A DNA stretch of 64,000 nucleotides from Shewanella sp. UCD-KL21 (GTDB taxonomy: Bacteria; Pseudomonadota; Gammaproteobacteria; Enterobacterales; Shewanellaceae), in contig NZ_MPHK01000001.1 in the NCBI RefSeq assembly GCF_001957135.1, positions 248,001 to 312,000 of the forward strand. The letters run 5' to 3'. Below, piece by piece: positions 28,953 through 37,510 of the stretch. A model generated the notes under the pieces. That model was given only the letters and a program-made list of their open reading frames with translations. It was not told the origin of the DNA and ran no database searches. A program made the translations under genes and the position numbers. Numbering within the stretch: the stretch's first letter is position 1; each line of letters starts with the position of its first letter.

Positions 28953-29115
28953 ATGTTCGCACAAATTTTTATCGTTTTTGTAGGCTTAGCCAGTTTGGTT
29001 TTAGGTATACAAGATGGTGACTATTTATGGGCTGATGATGTTTACTGCTTCGGTTGTAACACTCTATTGCCTTAAGACGGGTAAGGTATTTGGCGGTGAT
29101 AAAAACACCAAATAA
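28953..29115 (+). pseudogene. Frameshifted small two-helix membrane protein
   Basis: ATG 28953 follows a strong AAGGGG ribosome site and encodes MFAQIFIVFVGLASLVLGIQ, a membrane helix, but the frame stops at 29075. The +1 frame takes over exactly where a second helix is expected (LMMFTASVVTLYCLKTGKVF) and ends at TAA 29113-29115. Removing one T from CTATTTATGGG near 29026 would restore a continuous 53-residue protein. It is therefore probably a one-base insertion, either a real mutation or a sequencing error. I do not recognise the family. It precedes the DUF3465 gene by 44 bp. Confidence 0.55.
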
Positions 29116-29159
29116 ACTATTTAGGTGAAGGATCAAAGCAAATACTTTTGAGGTTCAAA

Positions 29160-29570
29160 ATGATGAAATGGCTATTTACTGGGCTAATAACTGGTTTATT
29201 GCTAATAACCAGTATGTTTGTTTTACCCGTCTGGGCAAATGATACTGTCATTCAGCGCGCTTATGAGTCGAAAAACGGTGATGTTCAGGTCAACGGCAGT
29301 GGTCGAGTGGTTCATATTCTCGCTGATGATAATCAAGGCTCAAGGCATCAAAAATTCATTCTAAAACTCAATAGTGGCTTAACCTTGCTGGTAGCCCACA
29401 ATATAGATTTAGCCCCGAGAGTTTCAAATTTGCGTGTTGGTGACTATGTTGAGTTTTATGGTGAATATGAATGGAGTAAGAAAGGCGGGGTGATCCATTG
29501 GACCCATGCCGATCCTGCAGGGCGACACGCCGAAGGCTGGTTAAAGCATGATGGTACAACCTATAAATAA
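29160..29570 (+). CDS. DUF3465 domain exported protein
   Basis: A 136-aa protein with an N-terminal signal peptide or anchor (KWLFTGLITGLLLITSMFVL, cleavage probably after VWA). The mature domain has the DUF3465 hallmark blocks VNGSGRVVHILADDNQGSRH, LLVAHNIDLAPR and GVIHWTHADPAGRH, which suggests an OB-like fold. The function is unknown in the literature as I recall it. ATG 29160 with TTGAGG upstream is preferred to a TTG at 29148. It lies between two small membrane proteins and may form an operon with them. Confidence 0.8.
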   Translation: MMKWLFTGLITGLLLITSMFVLPVWANDTVIQRAYESKNGDVQVNGSGRVVHILADDNQGSRHQKFILKLNSGLTLLVAHNIDLAPRVSNLRVGDYVEFYGEYEWSKKGGVIHWTHADPAGRHAEGWLKHDGTTYK

Positions 29571-29612
29571 TTAATGTTTTTTAGTTTTATTAGATCAACA
29601 AGGAAGTTTTAA

Positions 29613-29834
29613 ATGAATATTAGTATCACCAACAGAAATCTACTACTGCATATCTTAATCAAAGGTGTTTTTCTTTGGGGGATCTCAACGGCGATTTTAT
29701 TCCAGTTGATTATGTACTTAACAGGAGAAGAACAGTTTTTTGATGGCATAGTGCTATCTTTAATTACTTTTCCTATTGGTGGTATTTTTTATGGTTATTT
29801 CACTTGGCGATTGCAGCATAAAGCTAAAAAGTAA
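29613..29834 (+). CDS. Small two-helix membrane protein, unknown function
   Basis: A 73-aa protein with helices at about residues 14-33 (IKGVFLWGISTAILFQLIMY) and 45-62 (IVLSLITFPIGGIFYGYF), and a positively charged tail (RLQHKAKK). AAGGAAG precedes ATG 29613. It lies 42 bp after the DUF3465 gene, so the two are probably co-transcribed. I do not recognise the family. Confidence 0.7.
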   Translation: MNISITNRNLLLHILIKGVFLWGISTAILFQLIMYLTGEEQFFDGIVLSLITFPIGGIFYGYFTWRLQHKAKK

Positions 29835-30296
29835 CTTCTCTTCTCTTCTTTTCACTTAGCTTATAGATAGTTCATCGATGTGAAATATCAATTATGCAGA
29901 GAATAGCCATCTAGGAACAAGATGGCTCACTCTTACAAAAGTGATCTTTTTACAGTTCGCCATAATCGCACTTTAAGTTATTGATTGATTTAGCGTTGGC
30001 CGAGCAGCCCTTTGAAAGCAATCTGTTGATAATGTTATTCCGCTTATCAGTCCTCATCCCCCCCCTAAAAGCAGAAATTTAAATGCTTGAGCATTTATGC
30101 GCTAAAGTTAACTAGACTTTAAACTTAGTTGCTAATCCGACTAAAAGCCTTACTAGACCGTTATACAAGAACGTTTAACTCATAGTGTGTTAGGTCACAT
30201 CTAAGGCAATTTCTGACACTTTAGTCAGCAAGTTGCCGTTAAATAAAGTAAAATAACCTTTCATGTACTAATGAAGTTTGTTCTAAATGAGGATTA
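29835..30296. other. Intergenic region before BCCT transporter 1
   Basis: About 460 bp without a gene. A hairpin with 8-bp arms, AGCCATCT (29905-29912) and AGATGGCT (29920-29927), has no T-tract directly after it. The remainder presumably holds the transporter's promoter; I saw no clear -35/-10. Confidence 0.5.
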
Positions 30297-31874
30297 ATGA
30301 ATAGCAATAACGATAAATATAGTATAGACAACACCGATTACACAGTCGGACAAGATAACATTCAAAAGTGGGGCTTTGACGTCCACAACCCTGTTTTTGG
30401 GATCAGTGCTTCCTTAATTGGACTCTTCTTAATAGCCATTCTCTTGGTTGATCCTGAAACATCTAAATCTGTATTAGACGGTATTAAATGGAAGATCATT
30501 GGTACTTTTGATGGCCTATTTATGTGGTCTGCCAATCTGTTTGTGTTGTTTTGTTTGGCAATGATCATTTCTCCATTTGGTAAAATTCGCTTAGGCGGTG
30601 ATGAAGCCAAAGCCGATTACTCAATGATGTCTTGGATAGCAATGTTGTTTGCTGCAGGAATGGGTATTGGTTTAATGTTTTGGGGGGTTGCTGAGCCAGT
30701 CGCTTATTTCACTGGCTGGTATGAAACACCACTCAATGTCGAACCAAACACACCTGAAGCCGCTAAGCTCGCTTTAGGCGCTACCATGTTCCATTGGGGC
30801 CTGCACCCGTGGGCTATTTATGGCGTAGTGTCATTATCATTAGCTTTCTTTGCCTACAACAAAGGCTTACCGCTTTCTATGCGTTCAGTTTTTTACCCAA
30901 TATTGGGCGATAGAACTTGGGGCTGGCCAGGCCACGTTGTTGATATTTTGGCGGTACTTGCCACTCTGTTTGGTTTGGCGACATCCCTTGGCCTTGGGGC
31001 GCAACAAGCTGCCAGTGGTTTTCACCATGTATTTGGTATGGATAATGGCTTAATGCTGCAAGTTGGCATTATCGCGATAGTGACGTTAATAGCTGTGGTT
31101 TCAGTGGTTCGCGGTATTGATGGTGGTGTTAAAGTTATCAGTAATGTCAATATGTTACTGGCTCTGGCATTGATGCTATTTGTTATTTTGGTGAGTTTTG
31201 CGGTTTCTATGGGCACCATTCCCATGACCGTAATGGGCTACATTGAAAATATCATTCCTTTAAGTAACCCTATGGGCCGTGATGACGAAGCTTGGATGCA
31301 TGGTTGGACTGTTTTCTATTGGTCTTGGTGGATTTCGTGGTCACCATTTGTTGGGATGTTTATTGCGCGTATTTCTCGCGGCCGTACTATTCGTGAATTT
31401 ATGATGGCTGTATTGATTGTACCAACCATAGTGACAACCTTATGGATGTCAGTATTTGGTGGCGTTGCGATTGATCAAGTGGTTAACCAGATAGGCACCT
31501 TAGGTGAGAAAGGCTTAACAGAAGTACCGCTAGCCATGTTTGAAATGTTTGATGCATTACCAATGGGCAACATTTTATCGCTACTTGCGATTGTTTTGGT
31601 TTTGGTGTTCTTTGTTACTTCATCGGATTCTGGTTCACTGGTGATTGATAGCATCACATCAGGCGGTAAAGTGGATGCACCCGTTCCTCAGCGTGTATTC
31701 TGGGCCTTTATTGAAGGTGCGATTGCTGCGGGTCTACTTTGGGTTGGTGGCACACAAGCCATTGAAGCCTTGCAGGCTGGCGCGATTTCAACGGCGTTAC
31801 CATTTACCATTATTTTATTGGTGATGTGTGTCAGTTTGATTATGGGTCTGCGAACTGAAAAAAGGCCACGGTAA
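30297..31874 (+). CDS. BCCT-family transporter (betaine/choline/carnitine type) 1
   Basis: A 525-aa inner-membrane carrier with the 12-helix BCCT layout. The glycine-rich unwound helix GMGIGLMFWGVAEP and the family signature WTVFYWSWWISWSPFVGM followed by ARISRGRTIREF are intact. Substrates in this family are quaternary ammonium compounds used as osmoprotectants or carbon and nitrogen sources; which one cannot be read from the sequence. TGAGGA precedes ATG 30297. A close paralogue lies at 51759-53354 on the opposite strand. It converges with the exonuclease gene across a shared hairpin. Confidence 0.93.
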   Translation: MNSNNDKYSIDNTDYTVGQDNIQKWGFDVHNPVFGISASLIGLFLIAILLVDPETSKSVLDGIKWKIIGTFDGLFMWSANLFVLFCLAMIISPFGKIRLGGDEAKADYSMMSWIAMLFAAGMGIGLMFWGVAEPVAYFTGWYETPLNVEPNTPEAAKLALGATMFHWGLHPWAIYGVVSLSLAFFAYNKGLPLSMRSVFYPILGDRTWGWPGHVVDILAVLATLFGLATSLGLGAQQAASGFHHVFGMDNGLMLQVGIIAIVTLIAVVSVVRGIDGGVKVISNVNMLLALALMLFVILVSFAVSMGTIPMTVMGYIENIIPLSNPMGRDDEAWMHGWTVFYWSWWISWSPFVGMFIARISRGRTIREFMMAVLIVPTIVTTLWMSVFGGVAIDQVVNQIGTLGEKGLTEVPLAMFEMFDALPMGNILSLLAIVLVLVFFVTSSDSGSLVIDSITSGGKVDAPVPQRVFWAFIEGAIAAGLLWVGGTQAIEALQAGAISTALPFTIILLVMCVSLIMGLRTEKRPR

Positions 31875-31921
31875 ATAGCTATTTAATCAGCTAAGCTTAA
31901 ACCTAAACCTAAATCTAAACC

Positions 31922-31967
31922 AAAGCCCAGTTTCACTTGTTACCACACAAGTGAAACTGGGCTTTTT
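31922..31967. terminator. Bidirectional terminator between BCCT 1 and the exonuclease
   Basis: A perfect 19-bp stem (31922-31940 with 31947-31965) closes a 6-nt loop and is bordered by AAA and TTTTT. It ends 5 nt before the exonuclease stop codon. Confidence 0.9.
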
Positions 31968-31971
31968 AGAT

Positions 31972-32688
31972 CTATACCCATAGCTTTTTAATCGGTGTGT
32001 CTGGGCTAAAGTGGTAGTGAATTTGAGCTTGCAGTAACTCAGCGGTTGCAATGGCATCGGTTAATGCATCATGGGGCGGATAGGTGGGTAGGTTGTATCG
32101 GCTGCGACTATTAGCAAGTCGAATCGATGCTGGGCGAGTGTTTCTCAGCCAATCTAAAAAACTTCTTGGTTTTGCTTGCTGAATATTAGCTTCGAGCTGC
32201 ATGGTATCAACCACTGGAAATACAATGCCTTCGTTTATTACGCTACGAAGTGCCGCGTCTAGAAAGTCTCGTTCTATTCTGCGGTAATGCACCACCACAA
32301 TTTTACCTGCCAACTCATCTAATAGTTGTTCTAAAATTCGCAGTAAATCAGGTGCGCCTTTTAAGTCAGAATGGGTAATACCGTGGATGATGATGGAGTC
32401 TTCTTTGAGTTTATCTTCTGGTGAGATAAACCAATGTTTCGCCTTTCGACAGGCGATGCGATCTAAGGTAAACGGCACCAAACCTATACTGATAATGCTG
32501 TTTTGATTGGCATCTAAGCCGGTTGTTTCGAAATCTACAGCGACAAACTCAATATCTTTCAGTTTGATTTCTTCATGGTAAGTACTGGCATTATAGAATT
32601 TTTTTAATCGGCTATCTTTACTTTCTTGGGCTTTGATTTGCAAAAAAGCTTTCCAGTTTAAAATTTCTTGGTTGGTAAAAAGTCGCAT
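31972..32688 (-). CDS. DnaQ-like DEDDh 3'-5' exonuclease
   Basis: A 238-aa protein. ExoI motif D52/E54 is in AVDFETTGLD and ExoIII is in PPHDALTDAIATAEL. ExoII reads HYRRIERDFL, with Glu where Asp is usual. An N-terminal helical stretch of about 45 residues precedes the nuclease domain. It starts 3 nt after the stop of the CBS/nucleotidyltransferase gene, with AAGGAT as ribosome site inside that gene's end, so the two are translationally coupled. The target nucleic acid is unknown; this is not the replicative epsilon subunit. Confidence 0.85.
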   Translation of the reverse strand: MRLFTNQEILNWKAFLQIKAQESKDSRLKKFYNASTYHEEIKLKDIEFVAVDFETTGLDANQNSIISIGLVPFTLDRIACRKAKHWFISPEDKLKEDSIIIHGITHSDLKGAPDLLRILEQLLDELAGKIVVVHYRRIERDFLDAALRSVINEGIVFPVVDTMQLEANIQQAKPRSFLDWLRNTRPASIRLANSRSRYNLPTYPPHDALTDAIATAELLQAQIHYHFSPDTPIKKLWV

Positions 32689-32691
32689 TGA

Positions 32692-34575
32692 TTATCCTTG
32701 CATGCTGCTAGCACTGTAGCGGAACTTTAAAAAGTTTTGCGCACTGCTTAGTACCAAAAACGCATCTTTTAAATTTCGTCTTTCGAAATCAGACATGTTT
32801 TCTGGTTCGATATTATTATCGGGTTCTTGATCCGATTGAATATCTAATGCTTGATGGCGAATGCGAACTAAAGAGATAAATTCCATTGCATGCTGTAAAT
32901 CTTTACCCTTTGACGGCGGTAAAATTCCGGCTTCGATAATGTCTTCTAAGCGATCAAATGAATTTTGCGATTGTGAGCCAATGGCAAGGGCGTGGACACG
33001 GATAAGGTCTGCCAATGGCGCGGTGCCACGGCGCTTTAAATTAATCGAGTTGTTATGGCGACCGTCTTTTTCCATTACAAAGTCTTTAAAAAAGCCCAGT
33101 GGTGGGGTGCGATTAATAGCATTTCTCGCAAGGCAGGCTAAAAAGCGATTATTCTTTTTGGCTTTTCTGAGTATAAAGGCGTTGAGCTGTTCTGCCCATT
33201 TGGGTCTACCGTATACCCCATAAAGATCAAAAAAGATCGAGCAATTTAATAGTGCTTGAGGCTTTGGATTATCAATCCAGTCGGCAAAACACTCCTCCCA
33301 TTGGGATTGGGTTTTTCGGTACTCTGGATTCGTTGCCATAATGTCACCAGTACAATAGGTGTAGCCACAGGCAGCTAAGCCATCACAGACATAGGTGGCC
33401 AATTGTTTAAAGTATTCACCATGAACTGATTCTTGATATTGATTATCTAAAATAATCGCATTATCTTGATCCGTTACAATAAGTTGCTCATCACGAGCCA
33501 TTGAGCCTAATGCCAAAAAACAATAGGGCACGGGTGGCGGACCTAATTTTTCTTCAGCCAATTCCAGTAGACGCTGCTTAAAACTTCTACCAATTTCAGA
33601 CATAGCGCGACCCACCATGTGTGAGTTTGCATCTTCGTTGACCATACGCACAAAGCAATCTTTTAGCTGATGTGACAAGATAATTAAATCATCAATACTG
33701 TTTTGCTGAAAAATACTGCTAACAATCAATAAGCTGTTTTGGGATTCATAGCGAATAATGTCACTGACTTCAATTAAACCAATCGGTTGTTTGTTTTTCA
33801 ATATTGGTAAGTGATGAACGTTATACCTCAGCATCAGTAGCATGGCTTCAAAAATATAGGCGTTATGATCTAAAGAAATAAGCTCGGTGGACATGACCTC
33901 AACAACTTGGGTTTCCACATCTAACCCCTGGGCGAGAACTTTTGCACACAGATCTCGCTCAGTGATGATGCCCACAAAGCTATTACCACCTTCATCGCCA
34001 AGATTAGGGTCATTAATAATGGCTGCTGATACATGCTCTTCAGACATGGTTTTAGCCACGTTTTGAATGGTGGTAGTAACGGGCAGCATCACAGGATCGC
34101 GACTCAGTAGCGTTTTAACCTTTGACGTTGTGAGTGAGTTAGCATCGTCGCTATTGTCTTCAACGGCTTGCTGTAAGCGGATACTGCCTTCAACTTCAAC
34201 AAAATCAGCAAAGGAATCATAACGCTCACAAAAGCTTTCGAAGATACTTTCCGGGATGCAATACAGAAGAGAGTCTTTCAGGGATTTGGCAGGTAAGCGT
34301 ACTTTGTTGTTGGTTAATAACCCCATTTGACCGAACAAGCCGCCTTGATCAAGGCGGTTATACAGCTCACCTGAACGTCGGTAAACTTCCACCACACCAC
34401 TGCGGATCATATAGAGGTCGTGTATTTTATCATTAAAATCAATGATCATACTGTTAGCACGACTATAGGAAATCTCGACACTTTGTGATACTTCGATTAA
34501 TGCCTCTTCTGGCAATTGATCAAAAGGTGGGTACTGGCGGATGAAGTTACGAATTTCAAGTAGCTCGACTTCCAT
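32692..34575 (-). CDS. cNMP-binding/CBS/DUF294 nucleotidyltransferase-like signalling protein
   Basis: A 627-aa cytosolic protein with, in order, a cyclic-nucleotide-binding domain (about 1-125), a CBS pair (about 150-285), a DUF294 nucleotidyltransferase-like domain with GSMARDEQLIVTDQDNA (about 310-450) and a DUF294 C-terminal helical domain. The GlnD-like pattern GS...RDE...D.D is intact, so nucleotidyl transfer is possible. ATG 34575 begins the conserved sequence; the frame extends to 34677 without support. In other marine gammaproteobacteria this gene and the exonuclease sit next to the acetate permease genes, as I recall; those are absent here. Confidence 0.85.
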   Translation of the reverse strand: MEVELLEIRNFIRQYPPFDQLPEEALIEVSQSVEISYSRANSMIIDFNDKIHDLYMIRSGVVEVYRRSGELYNRLDQGGLFGQMGLLTNNKVRLPAKSLKDSLLYCIPESIFESFCERYDSFADFVEVEGSIRLQQAVEDNSDDANSLTTSKVKTLLSRDPVMLPVTTTIQNVAKTMSEEHVSAAIINDPNLGDEGGNSFVGIITERDLCAKVLAQGLDVETQVVEVMSTELISLDHNAYIFEAMLLMLRYNVHHLPILKNKQPIGLIEVSDIIRYESQNSLLIVSSIFQQNSIDDLIILSHQLKDCFVRMVNEDANSHMVGRAMSEIGRSFKQRLLELAEEKLGPPPVPYCFLALGSMARDEQLIVTDQDNAIILDNQYQESVHGEYFKQLATYVCDGLAACGYTYCTGDIMATNPEYRKTQSQWEECFADWIDNPKPQALLNCSIFFDLYGVYGRPKWAEQLNAFILRKAKKNNRFLACLARNAINRTPPLGFFKDFVMEKDGRHNNSINLKRRGTAPLADLIRVHALAIGSQSQNSFDRLEDIIEAGILPPSKGKDLQHAMEFISLVRIRHQALDIQSDQEPDNNIEPENMSDFERRNLKDAFLVLSSAQNFLKFRYSASSMQG

Positions 34576-34929
34576 TATTCGCTCGATATTAGGGGGATTT
34601 GAATAGATGTTAACTAGTATATGGCATATATAGGTGATCTGCAGCTTGGTGGGTCGCAGACTGGCATCAAGATCCAACTATTTTCATGGTTTTAAAAGAA
34701 TTAGTGTGAAATATCATCAATCTTTTATTAAGGCTAGCCAAAGCGGCTGACTGTACATTGCATGATTTTATTCAGCGGTAAATTAGTAGCTTAATAACGC
34801 ATATGACTATTTTTGCTAAATGGTTTACAACTTTAAGTTAGTTTTCCGCCGCAATAGGCTTCGATTGGAGATTACACCAGCCATTAGAAGCGCAATGCCT
34901 TGATTGATGTTTAGGCTTTTGTACTGCCA
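34576..34929. other. Intergenic region between CBS protein and kinase remnant
   Basis: About 350 bp. It contains the promoter side of the CBS/DUF294 gene and possibly further eroded kinase sequence, but I could not align any of it confidently. Confidence 0.4.
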
Positions 34930-35302
34930 GTTTACTTGCCATTTACGGCAAGAGTTAAAGCTTCGGTTATAGTACGAGGTATTGTACAAGCTGTACCTAA
35001 AGGGAGTACGGCTATTTCAGGTAAAGTGTTAAGTTATTAGCTTGCTGATTATCAGGGGCTTGTTGCAGCTGCATTAGGGCTGTTACTGCTTCATTTAGTG
35101 AGCCATCGCCACCACCGATAATGATACGACAACAATTACTTTGTATCGACTCTGTGATTAATCGAAGCATGTCAGCGCTTTCCCAGGTCACTTTAACTGC
35201 AATATCAAAGCCTTTTTTTCTTAATGCATAAACGGCCGTTCTAATTTCAGGGATACCAGCCTTTTTACCATTAAGTATCAGGCACAATTTTCTCACTGTC
35301 AT
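34930..35302 (-). pseudogene. Truncated diacylglycerol/lipid kinase (YegS-like) remnant
   Basis: ATG 35302 (AAAGGA upstream) opens a frame with the kinase N-terminus: KLCLILNGKKAG and the ATP-binding GGGDGSLNEAV near residues 62-72. It stops at 35012, after 96 codons, where about 300 are normal. In the -1 frame the family sequence resumes as EIAVLPLGTACTIP and EALTLAVNGK before a stop near 34930, with part of the expected motif missing. The rest of the kinase would overlap the neighbouring gene and is absent. It is therefore a frameshifted and 3'-deleted gene. Confidence 0.75.
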
Positions 35303-35519
35303 AATGGGTCCTTTAATGATTAAGAATGGGTTTGATAAGCAGCTAATTAACAATTAACTGAGTAAAAAGTTGTCACAAAACATGTCCATGTAATGATAAC
35401 TACTGAAATAATGTTAGCTTCATGATTTACTAAAGCGATAATTTTTAACAGTCATTTAAATTAACAATTAGTAAAAATAATAATAACAATGAGTAAGCAT
35501 TAAACAAGGAGTTTAGGTT

Positions 35520-37304
35520 ATGAAAATAATAAAAAAAGCATCAATTTCACTGGCTGTGACATTGGGGTTAACGAGCTTGATGGGCTGCAATACCCATTCT
35601 ACAGAAACTGCTCAGCTGCCAGCCGTTTCTGAGCAAAAAATTAACCAAAACTTTAGTCAATTTTCTGATTCATTTATCGATGCGTTATGGCAATGGTCAC
35701 CGACTTGGGCCTTGTATAGCGGTAAGCATGTTAATGATGGCTATTTAGAGATACCAAATGAAGACGCACGGGTTAACACCTTGGCCTTTGTGCAGAGTCA
35801 GCAAGCTAAATTAATGGCGTTTGATAAAACGAGTCTGACAGCCAATGAGCTAATTGATTATGAATTGATCTCAAATTTATTAGGTCAAATTCACTGGGAG
35901 CAACAGCGCTTTAAGTCATGGCAGTGGAATCCTGCTCAATATAATGTAGCGGGTGGCTTTGCACAGATTATCAATGAAGACTTTGCGCCCCTTGATGAGC
36001 GTTTACAGTCCGTTGTTGCACGCCTTGAAAATGTGCCAGCCTATTATCAAGCGGCGCAAGCTAATATTAGCAATCCAACCATTGAACATACCCAATTAGC
36101 CATCATGCAAAATAAAGGCGCATTTTCGGTACTGTCAGACAAACTAGTTGAACAAGTTAATCAGTCAGGGTTAACCGCAGCAGATAAAGCTTTATTTAGC
36201 ACGCGCTTTGATGCCGCGGTGAATGCCATTAACCAGCATATTGAATGGTTAACTGAGCTTGAGGCACAACTTGAGCAACAGGGCGGGCGAAGTTTCCGTA
36301 TTGGTGAAACTTTATATGAAGAGAAGTTTGCCCTTGATATTCAAGCAGGCATGTCAGCTAAAGCCTTGTATGAAAAAGCGGTGGCAGATAAAAACCGTGT
36401 ACAAAAAGAGATGGCTAAGATTACCAATGACATTTGGTCAAAATACATTGATACCCCAAAGCCTGCAAATGACAACCAAGCCATTAAGCAATTGATTGAT
36501 GTGTTATCGGTTAAGCATGTTAAACGTGAAGACTTTGTCGATGAAGTCAGAGCGCAAATTCCTGAGTTGGTGAAGTTCGTTAACGATAAGCAATTAATGA
36601 CTTTAGATCCATCTAAGCCGTTGGTGGTGCGCGAAACACCTGAATATATGCGCGGCTTTGCTGGCGCATCGATCAGTGCACCTGGGCCATACGAAAAATC
36701 AGCTAACACCTATTATAACGTGACACCACTTGATGCCATGGATGATGCGTCGGCTGAAAGTTACCTGCGAGAATATAACCATTGGATCCTGCAAGTTTTA
36801 AATATCCATGAAGCCATACCGGGGCATTACACTCAATTGGTTTACTCAAACGAATCACCAAGCTTAGTAAAAAGCTTATTTGGTAATGGCGCTATGGTTG
36901 AAGGTTGGGCGGTATACACCGAGCGCATGATGCTAGAAGAGGGCTACGGTAATTTTGAACCTGAAATGTGGCTAATGTACTACAAGTGGAACTTAAGGGT
37001 CATTGCCAACACTATTTTAGATTACAGCATTCAGGTTAACGGCATGACAGAAGAACAAGCCATTGAGTTAATGACTAACGAGGCGTTCCAGCAGCAAGCT
37101 GAAGCTGAAGGAAAGTGGCGCAGGGCAACATTAAGCCAAGTGCAATTAACCAGTTACTATTCTGGCTATCGTGAAATTTATGATTTACGTGAAGAACTAA
37201 AACAAACACAGGGTGAAGACTTCGATTTGAAGAACTTCCATGAGCAATTTTTAAGTTATGGCAGTGCACCAGTAAAATATATTAAGCAATTAATGGTTAA
37301 CTAA
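35520..37304 (+). CDS. DUF885 lipoprotein, putative zinc peptidase
   Basis: A 594-aa protein with a lipoprotein signal (SLAVTLGLTSLMGC, lipobox Cys at residue 23), so anchored in the envelope. DUF885 proteins resemble gluzincin metallopeptidases; the candidate metal site H430-E431-x4-H436 is in NIHEAIPGHYTQL, and a downstream Glu in MVEGWAVYTERMM could be the third ligand. AAGGAG precedes ATG 35520. It is a single gene with its own terminator. The substrate is unknown. Confidence 0.88.
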   Translation: MKIIKKASISLAVTLGLTSLMGCNTHSTETAQLPAVSEQKINQNFSQFSDSFIDALWQWSPTWALYSGKHVNDGYLEIPNEDARVNTLAFVQSQQAKLMAFDKTSLTANELIDYELISNLLGQIHWEQQRFKSWQWNPAQYNVAGGFAQIINEDFAPLDERLQSVVARLENVPAYYQAAQANISNPTIEHTQLAIMQNKGAFSVLSDKLVEQVNQSGLTAADKALFSTRFDAAVNAINQHIEWLTELEAQLEQQGGRSFRIGETLYEEKFALDIQAGMSAKALYEKAVADKNRVQKEMAKITNDIWSKYIDTPKPANDNQAIKQLIDVLSVKHVKREDFVDEVRAQIPELVKFVNDKQLMTLDPSKPLVVRETPEYMRGFAGASISAPGPYEKSANTYYNVTPLDAMDDASAESYLREYNHWILQVLNIHEAIPGHYTQLVYSNESPSLVKSLFGNGAMVEGWAVYTERMMLEEGYGNFEPEMWLMYYKWNLRVIANTILDYSIQVNGMTEEQAIELMTNEAFQQQAEAEGKWRRATLSQVQLTSYYSGYREIYDLREELKQTQGEDFDLKNFHEQFLSYGSAPVKYIKQLMVN

Positions 37305-37365
37305 TCATGGCAATAGGCCATCATTGCAAGTTGCTTTATTAAGCAAATTTGCATTAGTAATACCT

Positions 37366-37395
37366 AAAAAAGGCCTGAATTATCAGGTCTTTTTC
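37366..37395 (+). terminator. Terminator after the DUF885 gene
   Basis: AGGCCTGA (37371-37378) pairs with TCAGGTCT (37383-37390) with one G-U pair, with an A-run before it and TTTTT after. Confidence 0.85.
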
Positions 37396-37510
37396 AATTT
37401 TTGTGACCCAGATTCAACAACCGTGCAGAAGCTTTACACTCCACATGTAGTATTTTGATCATGACAGTGCTAATCTAAGTAGTAATAGTTATCATTTAGA
37501 TTAAGTCGTC

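Noticed and set aside
31972..32688. Exonuclease as the DNA polymerase III epsilon subunit (dnaQ)
   Set aside because: It has an extra N-terminal helical region and an operon partner typical of a separate DnaQ-like family, and lacks a clear C-terminal alpha-binding tail.
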